Source: an uncultured Streptococcus sp.
GTDB lineage: Bacteria; Bacillota; Bacilli; Lactobacillales; Streptococcaceae
NCBI GenBank assembly: GCA_902480035.1
Contig: CABSRC010000077.1
Location: 1-8,238, forward strand
DNA length: 8,238 nt
Reading direction: 5' to 3'
This document shows, piece by piece, positions 1 to 5,957 of the stretch; position 1 is the stretch's first letter; every line of letters starts with the position of its first letter. Below the pieces are notes generated by a model. The model was not told the DNA's origin and did not search any database. It saw only the letters and a program-made list of their open reading frames with translations. Made by a program: the position numbers and the translations under genes.

Positions 1-838
1 GTGATTCATTAACTGGAAGTTTTTGCCATGGGAAGATAGCCATGAGGGCAATGAGGGCACCCACATAGAAGATGACAATACGAATCGGAATCTCCTTGAT
101 TGCCTTTGGTAAGACCTTACGTGGATTTGCTGTCTCGGAAGTTGTAATCCCTACAAATTCGATGGCTTGGTAAGCAAAGAAGACCATTTGGAAGGTCATA
201 ACAAAGCTTACCCAACCTTTAGGGAACATCTGGAAGCCGTGTGTAATATTGGCAAGGCTAGCATGTCCAGCAGGGGTTTCAAAGTTGGTTGCTACCATGA
301 AGATACCTGTTGCGATAAGAGCAAGAATGGTGATAATCTTGATCATCCCAAACCAAAACTCAACTTCCCCGAAAATCTTAACCGCAATTAGATTAACCGA
401 ACTCAAGATAATCAGGAAGATAATCTGAATCTGCCAGGCAGGCCAACTTGGGAACCAATATTGCACATAGGTCGATACGGCCGTAATTTCTGCCATTCCA
501 AGGAATATCAGTGATACCCAGTAAGACCAACCCGAGAAGAATCCCCAGCCTTTACCAAGGTATTTGGTAATAAAGTTGATAAAGGTGTGTTGGTCAGGAT
601 CCATGTAGAGCATCTCACCGATAGCTCGCATCATAAGATACATGAAGATACCAGTTAGTATATATACTAGGATGATTGAAGGTCCTGTTAGGGAGAGAGA
701 ACGCCCTGCTCCAAGGAAGAGACCTGTACCGATCGTACCAGCGATGGCAATCAGCTGGACGTGACGGTTTTGAAGACCACGCACCATCCCATTTTCAGTC
801 TGGTTGTCGTCGTCTTTATGATGTTGCTTTTGCGACAT
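1..838 (-). CDS. Amino-acid permease, APC superfamily, CycA/AapA-like (3' end cut by window)
   Basis: About 279 residues are visible; the C-terminal part lies beyond the left edge. The minus-strand reading begins MSQKQHHKDDDNQTENG, a charged cytoplasmic tail, followed by GLQNRHVQLIAIAGTIGTGL, the substrate-binding first helix typical of the amino-acid transporter branch of the APC superfamily. Further family blocks are GPSIILVY, the helix ending MRAIGEML, GMAEITAVSTYVQYWFP, KIFGEVEFWFGMIKI and EFVGITTSETANPRK. I see about seven hydrophobic helices, so it is an integral membrane proton/amino-acid symporter. The GMAE...QYWFP and FGEVEFWF blocks resemble the D-serine/D-alanine/glycine permease CycA and Bacillus AapA more than LysP, but substrate cannot be fixed from sequence. 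The start at 838 has GGAG at 847-850, 8 nt upstream. It has its own promoter (902-930) and follows the glyS-operon terminator. Family sure, substrate tentative. Confidence 0.9.
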   Translation of the reverse strand, partial: MSQKQHHKDDDNQTENGMVRGLQNRHVQLIAIAGTIGTGLFLGAGRSLSLTGPSIILVYILTGIFMYLMMRAIGEMLYMDPDQHTFINFITKYLGKGWGFFSGWSYWVSLIFLGMAEITAVSTYVQYWFPSWPAWQIQIIFLIILSSVNLIAVKIFGEVEFWFGMIKIITILALIATGIFMVATNFETPAGHASLANITHGFQMFPKGWVSFVMTFQMVFFAYQAIEFVGITTSETANPRKVLPKAIKEIPIRIVIFYVGALIALMAIFPWQKLPVNES

Positions 839-865
839 TTTTTTCACTCCAATTCTATTAAGCAA

Positions 866-878
866 GACTCATTGAGTC
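866..878. repeat. Short perfect inverted repeat in the permease 5' UTR
   Basis: GACTCA-T-TGAGTC is a 6-bp perfect inverted repeat with a one-base centre, lying between the permease -10 (902-907) and its SD (847-850). It could be a small operator or a leader hairpin. No known regulator is recognised from it. Confidence 0.35.
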
Positions 879-901
879 CTACCATTTTTAACATAACTCA
901 T

Positions 902-930
902 ATTTTACCATTTTTTGCATAATCGGTCAA
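902..930 (-). promoter_or_regulatory. Promoter of the amino-acid permease
   Basis: On the minus strand the -35 TTGACC (925-930) and the -10 TAAAAT (902-907) are separated by exactly 17 bases. A TG one base before the -10 makes it an extended -10 element. It lies downstream of the terminator at 963-996, so the permease is transcribed independently of glyQS. The leader to the start codon is about 55-60 nt. Confidence 0.75.
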
Positions 931-940
931 TTTTATACAG

Positions 941-955
941 AATATTCAGAATTTT
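941..955 (-). promoter_or_regulatory. Candidate CodY box upstream of the permease -35
   Basis: The minus strand reads AAAATTCTGAATATT, matching the CodY consensus AATTTTCWGAAAATT at 12 of 15 positions, including the central TTCTGAA. It sits 10 bases upstream of the -35. CodY represses many amino-acid uptake genes in low-GC Gram-positives, including streptococci, so control by branched-chain amino acid status is plausible. The site is A/T-rich and chance matches in such DNA are common. Confidence 0.45.
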
Positions 956-962
956 ACACTCT

Positions 963-996
963 AAAACAAGGGCTTGGAAATCTCCAAACCCTTGTT
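963..996 (-). terminator. Intrinsic terminator after glyS-UPF0291
   Basis: Arms 983-996 and 965-978 form a 14-bp stem with one G-T wobble (AACAAGGGTTTGGA pairing with TCCAAGCCCTTGTT) and a 4-base loop. On the minus strand the stem is followed by a short T run (GTTTTAG), while the plus-strand side has no T tract. It therefore ends minus-strand transcription 9 bp after the stop of the UPF0291 gene and closes the glyQS operon. Confidence 0.85.
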
Positions 997-1004
997 AATG
1001 GTTA

Positions 1005-1262
1005 TTATGATTCAGGATCATCAAGGCTACGGCCATGCAAACCTTTTTCACGTTGTACTTGACGTAGTTTTTCAGGTGTCACATCGTTACCTTCTTCGTC
1101 AACCACTTTAATTCCTTCGATATGGTGACGAACTGAACGACGATAGCCTTCAATGTACTCTTCACGAAGTTTTGCTTGCTCCACTTCTTCTTCTGGAGTC
1201 AAACCTTCGGTTTTTTTCTTTTTAGCAAGCTCATTGATACGAGCGATTTTTTCAGGTGTCAT
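1005..1262 (-). CDS. UPF0291 / DUF896 family small protein
   Basis: An 85-residue protein starting MTPEKIARINELAKKKKTEG, with LTPEEEVEQAKLREEYIEGYRRSVRHHIEGIKVVDEEGNDVTP downstream (given here as family landmarks: the KK-x-EGLT turn, the LREEYI helix and the D-E-x-G-x-D-VTPEKLR block). These identify the DUF896 family typified by B. subtilis YnzC, a short helical-hairpin cytoplasmic protein of unknown biochemical role. YnzC belongs to the SOS-regulated yneA operon in Bacillus, but no LexA-like site is seen here. The N-terminal half is two charged helices; the C-terminus (GLHGRSLDDPES) is probably flexible. It starts 33 bp after the glyS stop with only a weak SD (AGGT at 1269-1272), so it is most likely expressed as the last gene of the glyQ-glyS transcript, ending at the terminator 963-996. 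Length is normal. Confidence 0.9.
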   Translation of the reverse strand: MTPEKIARINELAKKKKTEGLTPEEEVEQAKLREEYIEGYRRSVRHHIEGIKVVDEEGNDVTPEKLRQVQREKGLHGRSLDDPES

Positions 1263-1295
1263 AATAAGACCTACTTTCTACCTGTCATCAGGTCA

Positions 1296-3332
1296 TTATT
1301 TTGTGTTCAATTGGTTGAAAGCTGCAACAGCGTTAGCTTTAGCTACAAGACCTGCAAGAAGGGCCAAACGGTTGTTTTTAACCGCTTCATCTTCTGCCAT
1401 GACCATAGTGTTGTCAAAGAAGGCATCGATGACTGGGCTAAGAGCGAAGAGCTGTGCCATTTTGTCACTTGCTGAACCTGTTAATTCAAGCTCTTCAATC
1501 GCTTTAGCAAGGGCTTTTTCTTGGTCGTTTTCAAAGAGACTAGCATCGACTGTCAATGAAGCATCCGCTTTTTCTGCCAAGTTGAAGGCACGAGAAAGTG
1601 ACTCAACAGCTGCCTTGTAACCATCAGTCTTAGCAGCTTCTGAAAGGGCATCAGCTACTTCAAGCATATCAGCCACGACAAAGTTTGAAGCAGCAAGAAC
1701 AGCGTCTTTGATATCTTTTGGTGTGCGTCCCATCATCTTATCCACACGCGCCTTGATAAAGTTGATAACTTCTGCTTGATTGTCATAAGAAAGACTATCA
1801 AATGAAAGAGCGTAAAGGCTGTCGATCAATTCATCCATAGGGATGTGCCAACCAAAAGCATCCAAGATACGAACAATCCCTTGTGTTGCACGACGAAGTG
1901 CATAAGGGTCATTGGAACCTGATGGAATCAAGCCTACTGAGAAGAATGAAAGGAGGGTATCCAATTTATCTGCAAGCGCAAGGATGGCACCAACCTTAGT
2001 CTCTGGAAGGACTCCGTCTGCTGAATCAGGAAGGTAGTGCTCACGGATAGCTGTCGCAACCGCAGCATCTTCACCAGCAAGGAGAGCGTATTTTTCACCC
2101 ATGATTCCTTGCAATTCATCGAACTCTCCGACCATACCAGTCAAGAGGTCAAATTTGTAGATTTCAGCTGCACGAGCTACGGCTGCCGTTTCTTCAGCTG
2201 TCAAACCAGCTTGCTCAGCTAGTGACGCTGCAATAACACCCGCGCGCGCCATGTGTTCTGAAAGAGAACCAATTTTTTCATGGAAGGTTACGTTCGCCAA
2301 TTTAGCAACGAGGTCTTCAATCTTAAGTTTTTGGTCTTCACGCCAGAAGAATTCACCATCTTCAAGACGTGCCACCAAGACTTTTTCATTTCCTCGAACG
2401 ACATTTTCCAAGTGCTCAGCGTTACCATTACGCACTGAGATGAAGTTTGGTTTAAGCTTACCATCAAGGTCACGTACAACAAAGTAACGTTGGTGCGTTT
2501 CCATTGAGGTCACCAAAACTTCTTCTGGAACATCCAAATACTTAGTATCAAAACTTCCCATGAAGGCAGTTGGGTATTCGACCAAGTTCAAGACTTCATT
2601 CAAAAGTCCTTCTTCGATTTGAACTTGAACACCTTGTTCTGCTTCGATAGCTTTGATTTGCTCACGAATCATGTTTTCACGTTCTTTGCTATCCGCAATC
2701 ACGTAAACAGTACGAAGGTCTTCTTCATAAGAATCCGCATTAGTAATTTCCACTTCATGTCCAAGGAAACGGTGTCCACGGCTCACACGACCTGACTTGA
2801 TATCCAAGAAATCAAGGTCGAGCGCTTCGTTGCCCAAAAGAACTGTCAATGTGTGAACTGGGCGAATGTATTCAAAGGTGTTGTTAGCCCAGTGCATGCT
2901 GACAGGGAAGGTCAATGAAGCAAGCACTTCTGGAACGCCAGCCAAGACTTCTTTGGCAGGTTTTCCAGCTTCGTGCTTAGTGACATAAACGTACTCTTCA
3001 CCTTTGACTTCACGGAATTCGATATCATCAACAGTCAGGCCTTTCCCACGGACGAATCCTTGAGCCGCTTTTGAGAAGTTTCCTTCTGCATCCAAGGCGA
3101 TTTTCTTAGAAGGTCCTTTAAAATCTTCGGTCAAATCAGATTGTTGATCAGCCAAACCAATCACACGGACGGCCAAACGGCGTGGTGTTGAGAAGGTTTG
3201 AATGCTTTCGTATGAAAGTCGGTTGTCATCCAAGAAGGCTGCCATTTTCTCACCGAGTTGTTTTTCACTTGGTGTGACAACGTAGGCTGGCAACTCTTCA
3301 AGTCCAAGTTCTACTAATAAGTTTTTTGTCAT
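1296..3332 (-). CDS. glyS: Glycyl-tRNA synthetase beta subunit
   Basis: The 678-residue beta chain of the heterotetrameric (alpha2beta2) bacterial glycyl-tRNA synthetase, which recognises tRNA-Gly while the alpha chain makes the glycyl-adenylate. The N-terminus MTKNLLVELGLEELPAYVV and the FSTPRRLAVRV block are family hallmarks. Near residues 407-435 is the HD-like segment GIMGEKYALLAGED...EHYLP, then SNDPYALRRATQGIVRIL at about residues 472-490, followed by a helical DALR-type anticodon-binding region to the end. Length is that of other streptococcal GlyS proteins and no frameshift is seen. The start at 3332 has AAAGG at 3340-3344, 7 nt upstream. It is separated from glyQ by 282 bp of structured DNA instead of the short gap common in this operon, and UPF0291 follows after 33 bp. 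Confidence 0.98.
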   Translation of the reverse strand: MTKNLLVELGLEELPAYVVTPSEKQLGEKMAAFLDDNRLSYESIQTFSTPRRLAVRVIGLADQQSDLTEDFKGPSKKIALDAEGNFSKAAQGFVRGKGLTVDDIEFREVKGEEYVYVTKHEAGKPAKEVLAGVPEVLASLTFPVSMHWANNTFEYIRPVHTLTVLLGNEALDLDFLDIKSGRVSRGHRFLGHEVEITNADSYEEDLRTVYVIADSKERENMIREQIKAIEAEQGVQVQIEEGLLNEVLNLVEYPTAFMGSFDTKYLDVPEEVLVTSMETHQRYFVVRDLDGKLKPNFISVRNGNAEHLENVVRGNEKVLVARLEDGEFFWREDQKLKIEDLVAKLANVTFHEKIGSLSEHMARAGVIAASLAEQAGLTAEETAAVARAAEIYKFDLLTGMVGEFDELQGIMGEKYALLAGEDAAVATAIREHYLPDSADGVLPETKVGAILALADKLDTLLSFFSVGLIPSGSNDPYALRRATQGIVRILDAFGWHIPMDELIDSLYALSFDSLSYDNQAEVINFIKARVDKMMGRTPKDIKDAVLAASNFVVADMLEVADALSEAAKTDGYKAAVESLSRAFNLAEKADASLTVDASLFENDQEKALAKAIEELELTGSASDKMAQLFALSPVIDAFFDNTMVMAEDEAVKNNRLALLAGLVAKANAVAAFNQLNTK

Positions 3333-3361
3333 GTTTTTTCCTTTACAAAATTCTTCTTTTT

Positions 3362-3533
3362 GATAGGCACCTTAGGTACTGGGGACGTTGCTAACTAATT
3401 TTGTGAGGCTGTAGGGAAATCTTCTGTCTCCTTGACATCGATTTCCAACAGTCTCATCAAAGTGGGTTTAGCCAACTGATTTTTGAACCTAACGTTTCAA
3501 AAATCCCCATATAGCAGTACAGCGGTGCCTATC
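3362..3533. repeat. 172-nt nested inverted-repeat element between glyQ and glyS
   Basis: The element is bounded by perfect 10-bp arms, GATAGGCACC (3362-3371) and GGTGCCTATC (3524-3533). Inside are GTACTG/CAGTAC (3376-3381 with 3515-3520) and GTTGCTAA with TTAGCCAAC (3387-3394 with 3468-3476, one bulge). Two hairpin arms follow. One is 3404-3456: TGAGGCTGT/ACAGTCTCA with one mismatch, then GGAAATC/GATTTCC, then TGTC/GACA. The other is 3478-3505: GATTTTTGAA/TTCAAAAATC, 10 bp perfect. The helices are all compatible and make a three-way junction in which over half of the bases pair. One pair is G-T on the plus strand (A-C on the minus). It contains no convincing gene. It may be a small repeat element of the BOX/RUP class, or a structured RNA within the operon transcript. 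It does not match the BOX sequence I recall. Confidence 0.6.
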
Positions 3534-3539
3534 CCTTTA

Positions 3540-3592
3540 GCAAGTCTCCGACTTGCCTCTGGGTAGCCATGTGGGCTCACTAGGTTCGCCCA
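3540..3592. repeat. Two further hairpins in the glyQ-glyS spacer
   Basis: GCAAGTC-TCC-GACTTGC (3540-3556) is a 7-bp stem with a 3-base loop, and TGGGC...GCCCA (3572-3576 with 3588-3592) is a second stem. Neither is followed by a T run on either strand, so they are not terminators. Together with 3362-3533 they fill nearly all of the spacer between glyQ and glyS. Confidence 0.5.
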
Positions 3593-3614
3593 TTTTCCAT
3601 TCTTGTAACGCTTA

Positions 3615-4532
3615 TTATTCTTCCTCTTCTGCTAGGAGTTTGGCGCGTGTGGCTTCGTCAAGAAGTGGGTAACCAAGTTTCTTACGTTCTGCGACGAAGG
3701 TTTTGGCTACGACACGGGCCAAGTTACGGATGCGGGCAATGTAACCGGCACGTTCTGTAACAGAAACAGCGCCACGAGCATCTAGCAAGTTAAAAGTATG
3801 TGAACATTTCAAAACGTAGTCATAGGCAGGGTGAACAAGACCCAATTCCAAAGCACGTCCTGCTTCTTTTTCAAATTTTTCGAAGTTTTCAAGAAGCATG
3901 TCTTGGTCAGAAACTTCAAAGCTGTATTTTGAGTGTTCGTATTCTGGTTGAAGGAAGATTTCTCCGTATTTAACGCCTGGAGCCCACTCAATATCGTAAA
4001 CAGAATCTACTTCTTGGATGTAAGAAGCCAAACGTTCCAAACCGTAAGTGACCTCAGAAGTTACCGGACCAGTTGCCAATCCACCAACTTGTTGGAAGTA
4101 GGTGAACTGAGTGATTTCCATACCGTCAAGCCAAACTTCCCAACCAAGACCAGCTGAACCAGTTGATGGGTTTTCCCAGTTGTCTTCAACGAAGCGGATA
4201 TCGTGCTCCAAAGGATTGATACCCAATTTTTCCAATGACTCAAGGTAGAGTTCTTGGATGTTTGATGGTGATGGTTTCATAACCACTTGGAACTGGTGGT
4301 GTTGGTAAAGACGGTTTGGGTTTTCCCCGTAACGACCGTCTGCCGGACGACGTGATGGCTCTACATAAGCCGCATTCCATGGCTCAGGACCAATGGCACG
4401 AAGGAAGGTATATGGACTCATTGTTCCCGCACCTTTTTCATTATCATAAGCCTGCATGAGCATACAACCCTGGTCATTCCAGTATTGTTGCAAAGTAAGG
4501 ATAATTTCCTGGAAAGTCAATTTTTTGGACAT
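3615..4532 (-). CDS. glyQ: Glycyl-tRNA synthetase alpha subunit
   Basis: The 305-residue alpha chain of tetrameric glycyl-tRNA synthetase, a class II catalytic subunit that activates glycine with ATP. MSKKLTFQEIILTLQQYW opens the protein. The motif 2 region YVEPSRRPADGRYGE (residues 56-70, with the ATP-binding arginines) is followed by NRLYQHHQFQV. The block WEVWLDGMEITQF lies at 131-143, and motif 3 EVTYGLERLASYI, with its conserved Gly-Leu-Glu-Arg, at 160-172. Length is standard. The start at 4532 is supported by AAGGAG (4539-4544), 6 nt upstream. The gene lies downstream of a glycine T-box leader (4748-4943) and upstream of glyS, so both subunits are induced when tRNA-Gly is uncharged. Unusually, 173 nt separate this start from an earlier SD-ATG that encodes a near-copy of the first seven residues. 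Confidence 0.98.
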   Translation of the reverse strand: MSKKLTFQEIILTLQQYWNDQGCMLMQAYDNEKGAGTMSPYTFLRAIGPEPWNAAYVEPSRRPADGRYGENPNRLYQHHQFQVVMKPSPSNIQELYLESLEKLGINPLEHDIRFVEDNWENPSTGSAGLGWEVWLDGMEITQFTYFQQVGGLATGPVTSEVTYGLERLASYIQEVDSVYDIEWAPGVKYGEIFLQPEYEHSKYSFEVSDQDMLLENFEKFEKEAGRALELGLVHPAYDYVLKCSHTFNLLDARGAVSVTERAGYIARIRNLARVVAKTFVAERKKLGYPLLDEATRAKLLAEEEE

Positions 4533-4555
4533 GTTTTACTCCTTTTTCTATAATT

Positions 4556-4683
4556 TCTTGCGACACGAGTCTACCTCGTCGATCGTACGAGGCAAGACGA
4601 GTTAGTACTGCGTCTAGCTCAGGCACCCTAGTGCTGAGCGTGGGGCAGTCCGACTATAAGGAGGTATCTGCCACTGACGCAGT
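4556..4683. repeat. Hairpin-rich insert between the T-box and glyQ
   Basis: Two structured blocks are visible. Block 4607-4683 is a three-way junction: ACTGCGTC/GACGCAGT (4607-4614 with 4676-4683) encloses GCTCA-g-GCAC/GTGC-TGAGC (4617-4639, 4-base loop) and GTGGggCAG/CTGCCAC (4640-4648 with 4668-4674). Block 4556-4597 has TCTTG/CAAGA and CCTCGT/ACGAGG. None carries a T run. The right edge coincides with the last base of the glyQ-like codons of the relic start. Not tRNA: the junction is 77 nt long but lacks a T arm. It may be a small intergenic repeat element; the family is not recognised. Confidence 0.5.
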
Positions 4684-4705
4684 GAAAGGTTAATTTCTTA
4701 GGCAT
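4628..4705 (-). pseudogene. Relic glyQ start (25-codon ORF, MPKKLTF...)
   Basis: On the minus strand an excellent SD, AAGGAG (4711-4716), lies 5 nt before ATG (4703-4705). The ORF reads MPKKLTFHCVSGRYLLIVGL followed by PHAQH and a TAG stop at 4628-4630. Its first seven residues match the GlyQ start MSKKLTF except for the second residue. Four of those codons differ from working glyQ only at the third base (AAG/AAA, TTA/TTG, ACC/ACT, TTT/TTC). The match stops exactly where the structured insert begins (4683). The position, about 40 nt after the T-box terminator, is where glyQ would be expected to start. I read it as the stump of an older glyQ 5' end left by an insertion or recombination. It may still be translated as a leader peptide, since SD and start are intact. 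Confidence 0.55.
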
Positions 4706-4747
4706 TGATACTCCTTAATTTAATATTAAATCCGTGACTTAGAATAC

Positions 4748-4806
4748 AAAAAGAACCGTGTCTCTGCTCCTAAGTCAAACGACCTAGGGGCGTCAGAAAC
4801 GCGGTT
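4748..4806 (-). terminator. T-box-controlled terminator of glyQS
   Basis: AACCGCGTTTCTG (4794-4806) pairs with CAGAGACACGGTT (4754-4766) over 13 positions, with one C-A mismatch and one G-T wobble. Continuing inward, CCTAGGTC pairs with GACTTAGG around a GTTT loop. The stem is followed by CTTTTTG. The 5' arm shares AACCGCG with the T-box sequence, so terminator and antiterminator exclude each other. Confidence 0.9.
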
Positions 4807-4943
4807 CCACCCTAATTTATTACTTCATTTTATCTGTTTGTCTTCAGCTCTTTGCTGAGAGAAAGCGCCACTTGCCTACTTTGCTCTACTTGGCTCTCAC
4901 TGTCCCAAGCTCGCTAGAAAAACGCCATAAGCCCTTCTTTCTT
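4748..4943 (-). promoter_or_regulatory. Glycine T-box riboswitch (glyQS leader)
   Basis: The minus strand carries the canonical T-box AGGGTGGAACCGCG (4800-4813). The antiterminator is clear: AGGG (4810-4813) pairs with CCCT (4786-4789) and GCG (4800-4802) with CGC (4790-4792), leaving a bulge TGGAACC whose TGGA complements the 3' end UCCA of tRNA-Gly (discriminator U). Stem I is closed by GAAAG (4937-4941) with CTTTC (4861-4865), and its distal part by CTTGG/CCAAG (4905-4909 with 4889-4893). The likely specifier is GGC at 4874-4876, followed by A as in known specifier loops, which is a glycine codon. A linker hairpin TCAGC/GCTGA is at 4844-4858. Uncharged tRNA-Gly stabilises the antiterminator and lets glyQS be transcribed; charged tRNA permits termination. 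Confidence 0.95.
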
Positions 4944-4949
4944 GTCAGT

Positions 4950-4978
4950 ATTATAGCAGAAAATTAATTAATAGTCAC
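4950..4978 (-). promoter_or_regulatory. Promoter of the glyQS T-box transcript
   Basis: The minus strand has a perfect extended -10, TGCTATAAT (4950-4958). At a 17-base spacing lies GTGACT (4973-4978), matching TTGACA at four of six positions. That -35 is formed by the last codons (Arg-Asp-Tyr) of the HNH gene, whose stop is at 4968-4970. Transcription should start near 4943-4945, just before Stem I of the T-box. The strong extended -10 may make the poor -35 unimportant. Confidence 0.8.
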
Positions 4979-5957
4979 GTAAACTTTTGATTTCTTGATA
5001 AATATCTTTCTTAAATTTTCCAAGTGATATATTTTTTATATCTTCTTCAAATACAGAATCTCCAAAAATCATTCGATCAATTTCGTCGTCAGCTAATGAT
5101 AATCGGAATACATTATTATCTATTTCTCTACTAGGTTTAAATAAATTACGAAGTTCTTCACGATATGATTTTGAATAACGTTCTTCCCGCACCAACATAT
5201 TTTGAACATCTGAACTATGGATTGCGTATGCCTCACCTAATTTTATTGCATTCATATCCGCCTCTCGCTCATCGCTCGTTTCAAAATAAAGTTCAACATC
5301 ATCCAAATTACTATATCTGTAATTAAACCGAACCTCATGTTGTTTTTCTTCGTCTTCAAGAAACGGATACACTTTAAAATCAGTCGTTCGTTTAATATTA
5401 TTGCAAACACCACAGACAGGAATAAAATTATATAAACAAACTGAAAAAATAGGATATTTATCTTTACTATAAAAGTGGTCCATTTGAGCTCCAAAACTAC
5501 TTTTACTATAGTCTTCTCTATCAACACGTGTGTTAATGTAATTACGATTGCAATATGGACAGACATTCAAATCCAAAGAATCAATAAGCATCGTATTCAA
5601 CTTCATTTTATTTTGACTCTTCCCCATCACATCACATTCTGTATATACTTCTTTCAATCGCCGTATATTTTTGCTCCTCTTACATTCATCTAATCTTTCT
5701 TGAACTATACTAGCAAAACTATACAAATCTTTCGGAGGCATTAGAATAAGGCGTTTAAAATTTTTCTCTTCCTTACCTTTTTCTCTGTCAAAGTAACTGT
5801 GATAAGAATCCTCTCCGATTATATTATTGATTTCATTAAATAAATCAGTCATACTTCCAGCATCCAACTTATCTGTTCCTTTAAGGAACTGTTCCTTAAC
5901 CTTGTTAAAATAAATCTCCTTTACTTCTTGTGAATATAAATCCTGTACTTGAATCAT
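4968..5957 (-). CDS. HNH endonuclease, PtuB-like partner of the ABC ATPase
   Basis: A 329-residue protein with a zinc-binding HNH (beta-beta-alpha-metal) nuclease core in the middle. NVCPYCNRNYI gives the first Cys pair (C133, C136), QMDHFYSKDKYP carries Asp160-His161 (metal ligand/general base), LYNFIPVCGVCN gives Asn177 and the second Cys pair (C182, C185), and K189 follows. The spacing C-x2-C ... DH ... N ... C-x2-C is that of HNH nucleases associated with defence ATPases (PtuB of Septu and the HNH proteins of some retrons). No helicase, membrane or secretion signal is seen; the flanking regions are mainly helical. Start 5957 overlaps the ATPase stop as ATGA, with GAGGGG (5960-5965) as a close-set SD, so translation is probably coupled. 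Base composition is much poorer in G+C than glyQS, suggesting acquisition. The nuclease call is firm; the DNA or RNA target is unknown. Confidence 0.88.
   Translation of the reverse strand: MIQVQDLYSQEVKEIYFNKVKEQFLKGTDKLDAGSMTDLFNEINNIIGEDSYHSYFDREKGKEEKNFKRLILMPPKDLYSFASIVQERLDECKRSKNIRRLKEVYTECDVMGKSQNKMKLNTMLIDSLDLNVCPYCNRNYINTRVDREDYSKSSFGAQMDHFYSKDKYPIFSVCLYNFIPVCGVCNNIKRTTDFKVYPFLEDEEKQHEVRFNYRYSNLDDVELYFETSDEREADMNAIKLGEAYAIHSSDVQNMLVREERYSKSYREELRNLFKPSREIDNNVFRLSLADDEIDRMIFGDSVFEEDIKNISLGKFKKDIYQEIKSLRDY

Noticed and set aside
1153..1620. Long plus-strand ORFs opposite UPF0291 and glyS.
   Set aside because: They run antisense to well-recognised genes, have Ser/Ala-rich translations typical of shadow frames, and no SD or promoter is seen.
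3395..3510. Two tiny minus-strand ORFs (17 and 20 codons, 3457-3510 and 3395-3457) joined by a TGATG overlap in the glyQ-glyS spacer.
   Set aside because: Neither has an SD, and both lie within the arms of the nested inverted repeats, so the reading frames are probably by-products of structure.
3362..3533. The element as a pneumococcal BOX or RUP repeat.
   Set aside because: The sequence does not match the BOX A/B/C modules as I recall them, and it is longer than RUP; only the general class (small palindromic intergenic element) can be suggested.
3540..3556. 7-bp hairpin as a terminator after glyQ.
   Set aside because: There is no T run on the minus-strand side, and glyS needs to be read through; it is better treated as part of the structured spacer.
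4607..4683. A 77-nt folded segment of tRNA-like length between the T-box and glyQ.
   Set aside because: It has only two arms, no T-arm consensus, no anticodon arm and no CCA-like end; not a tRNA.
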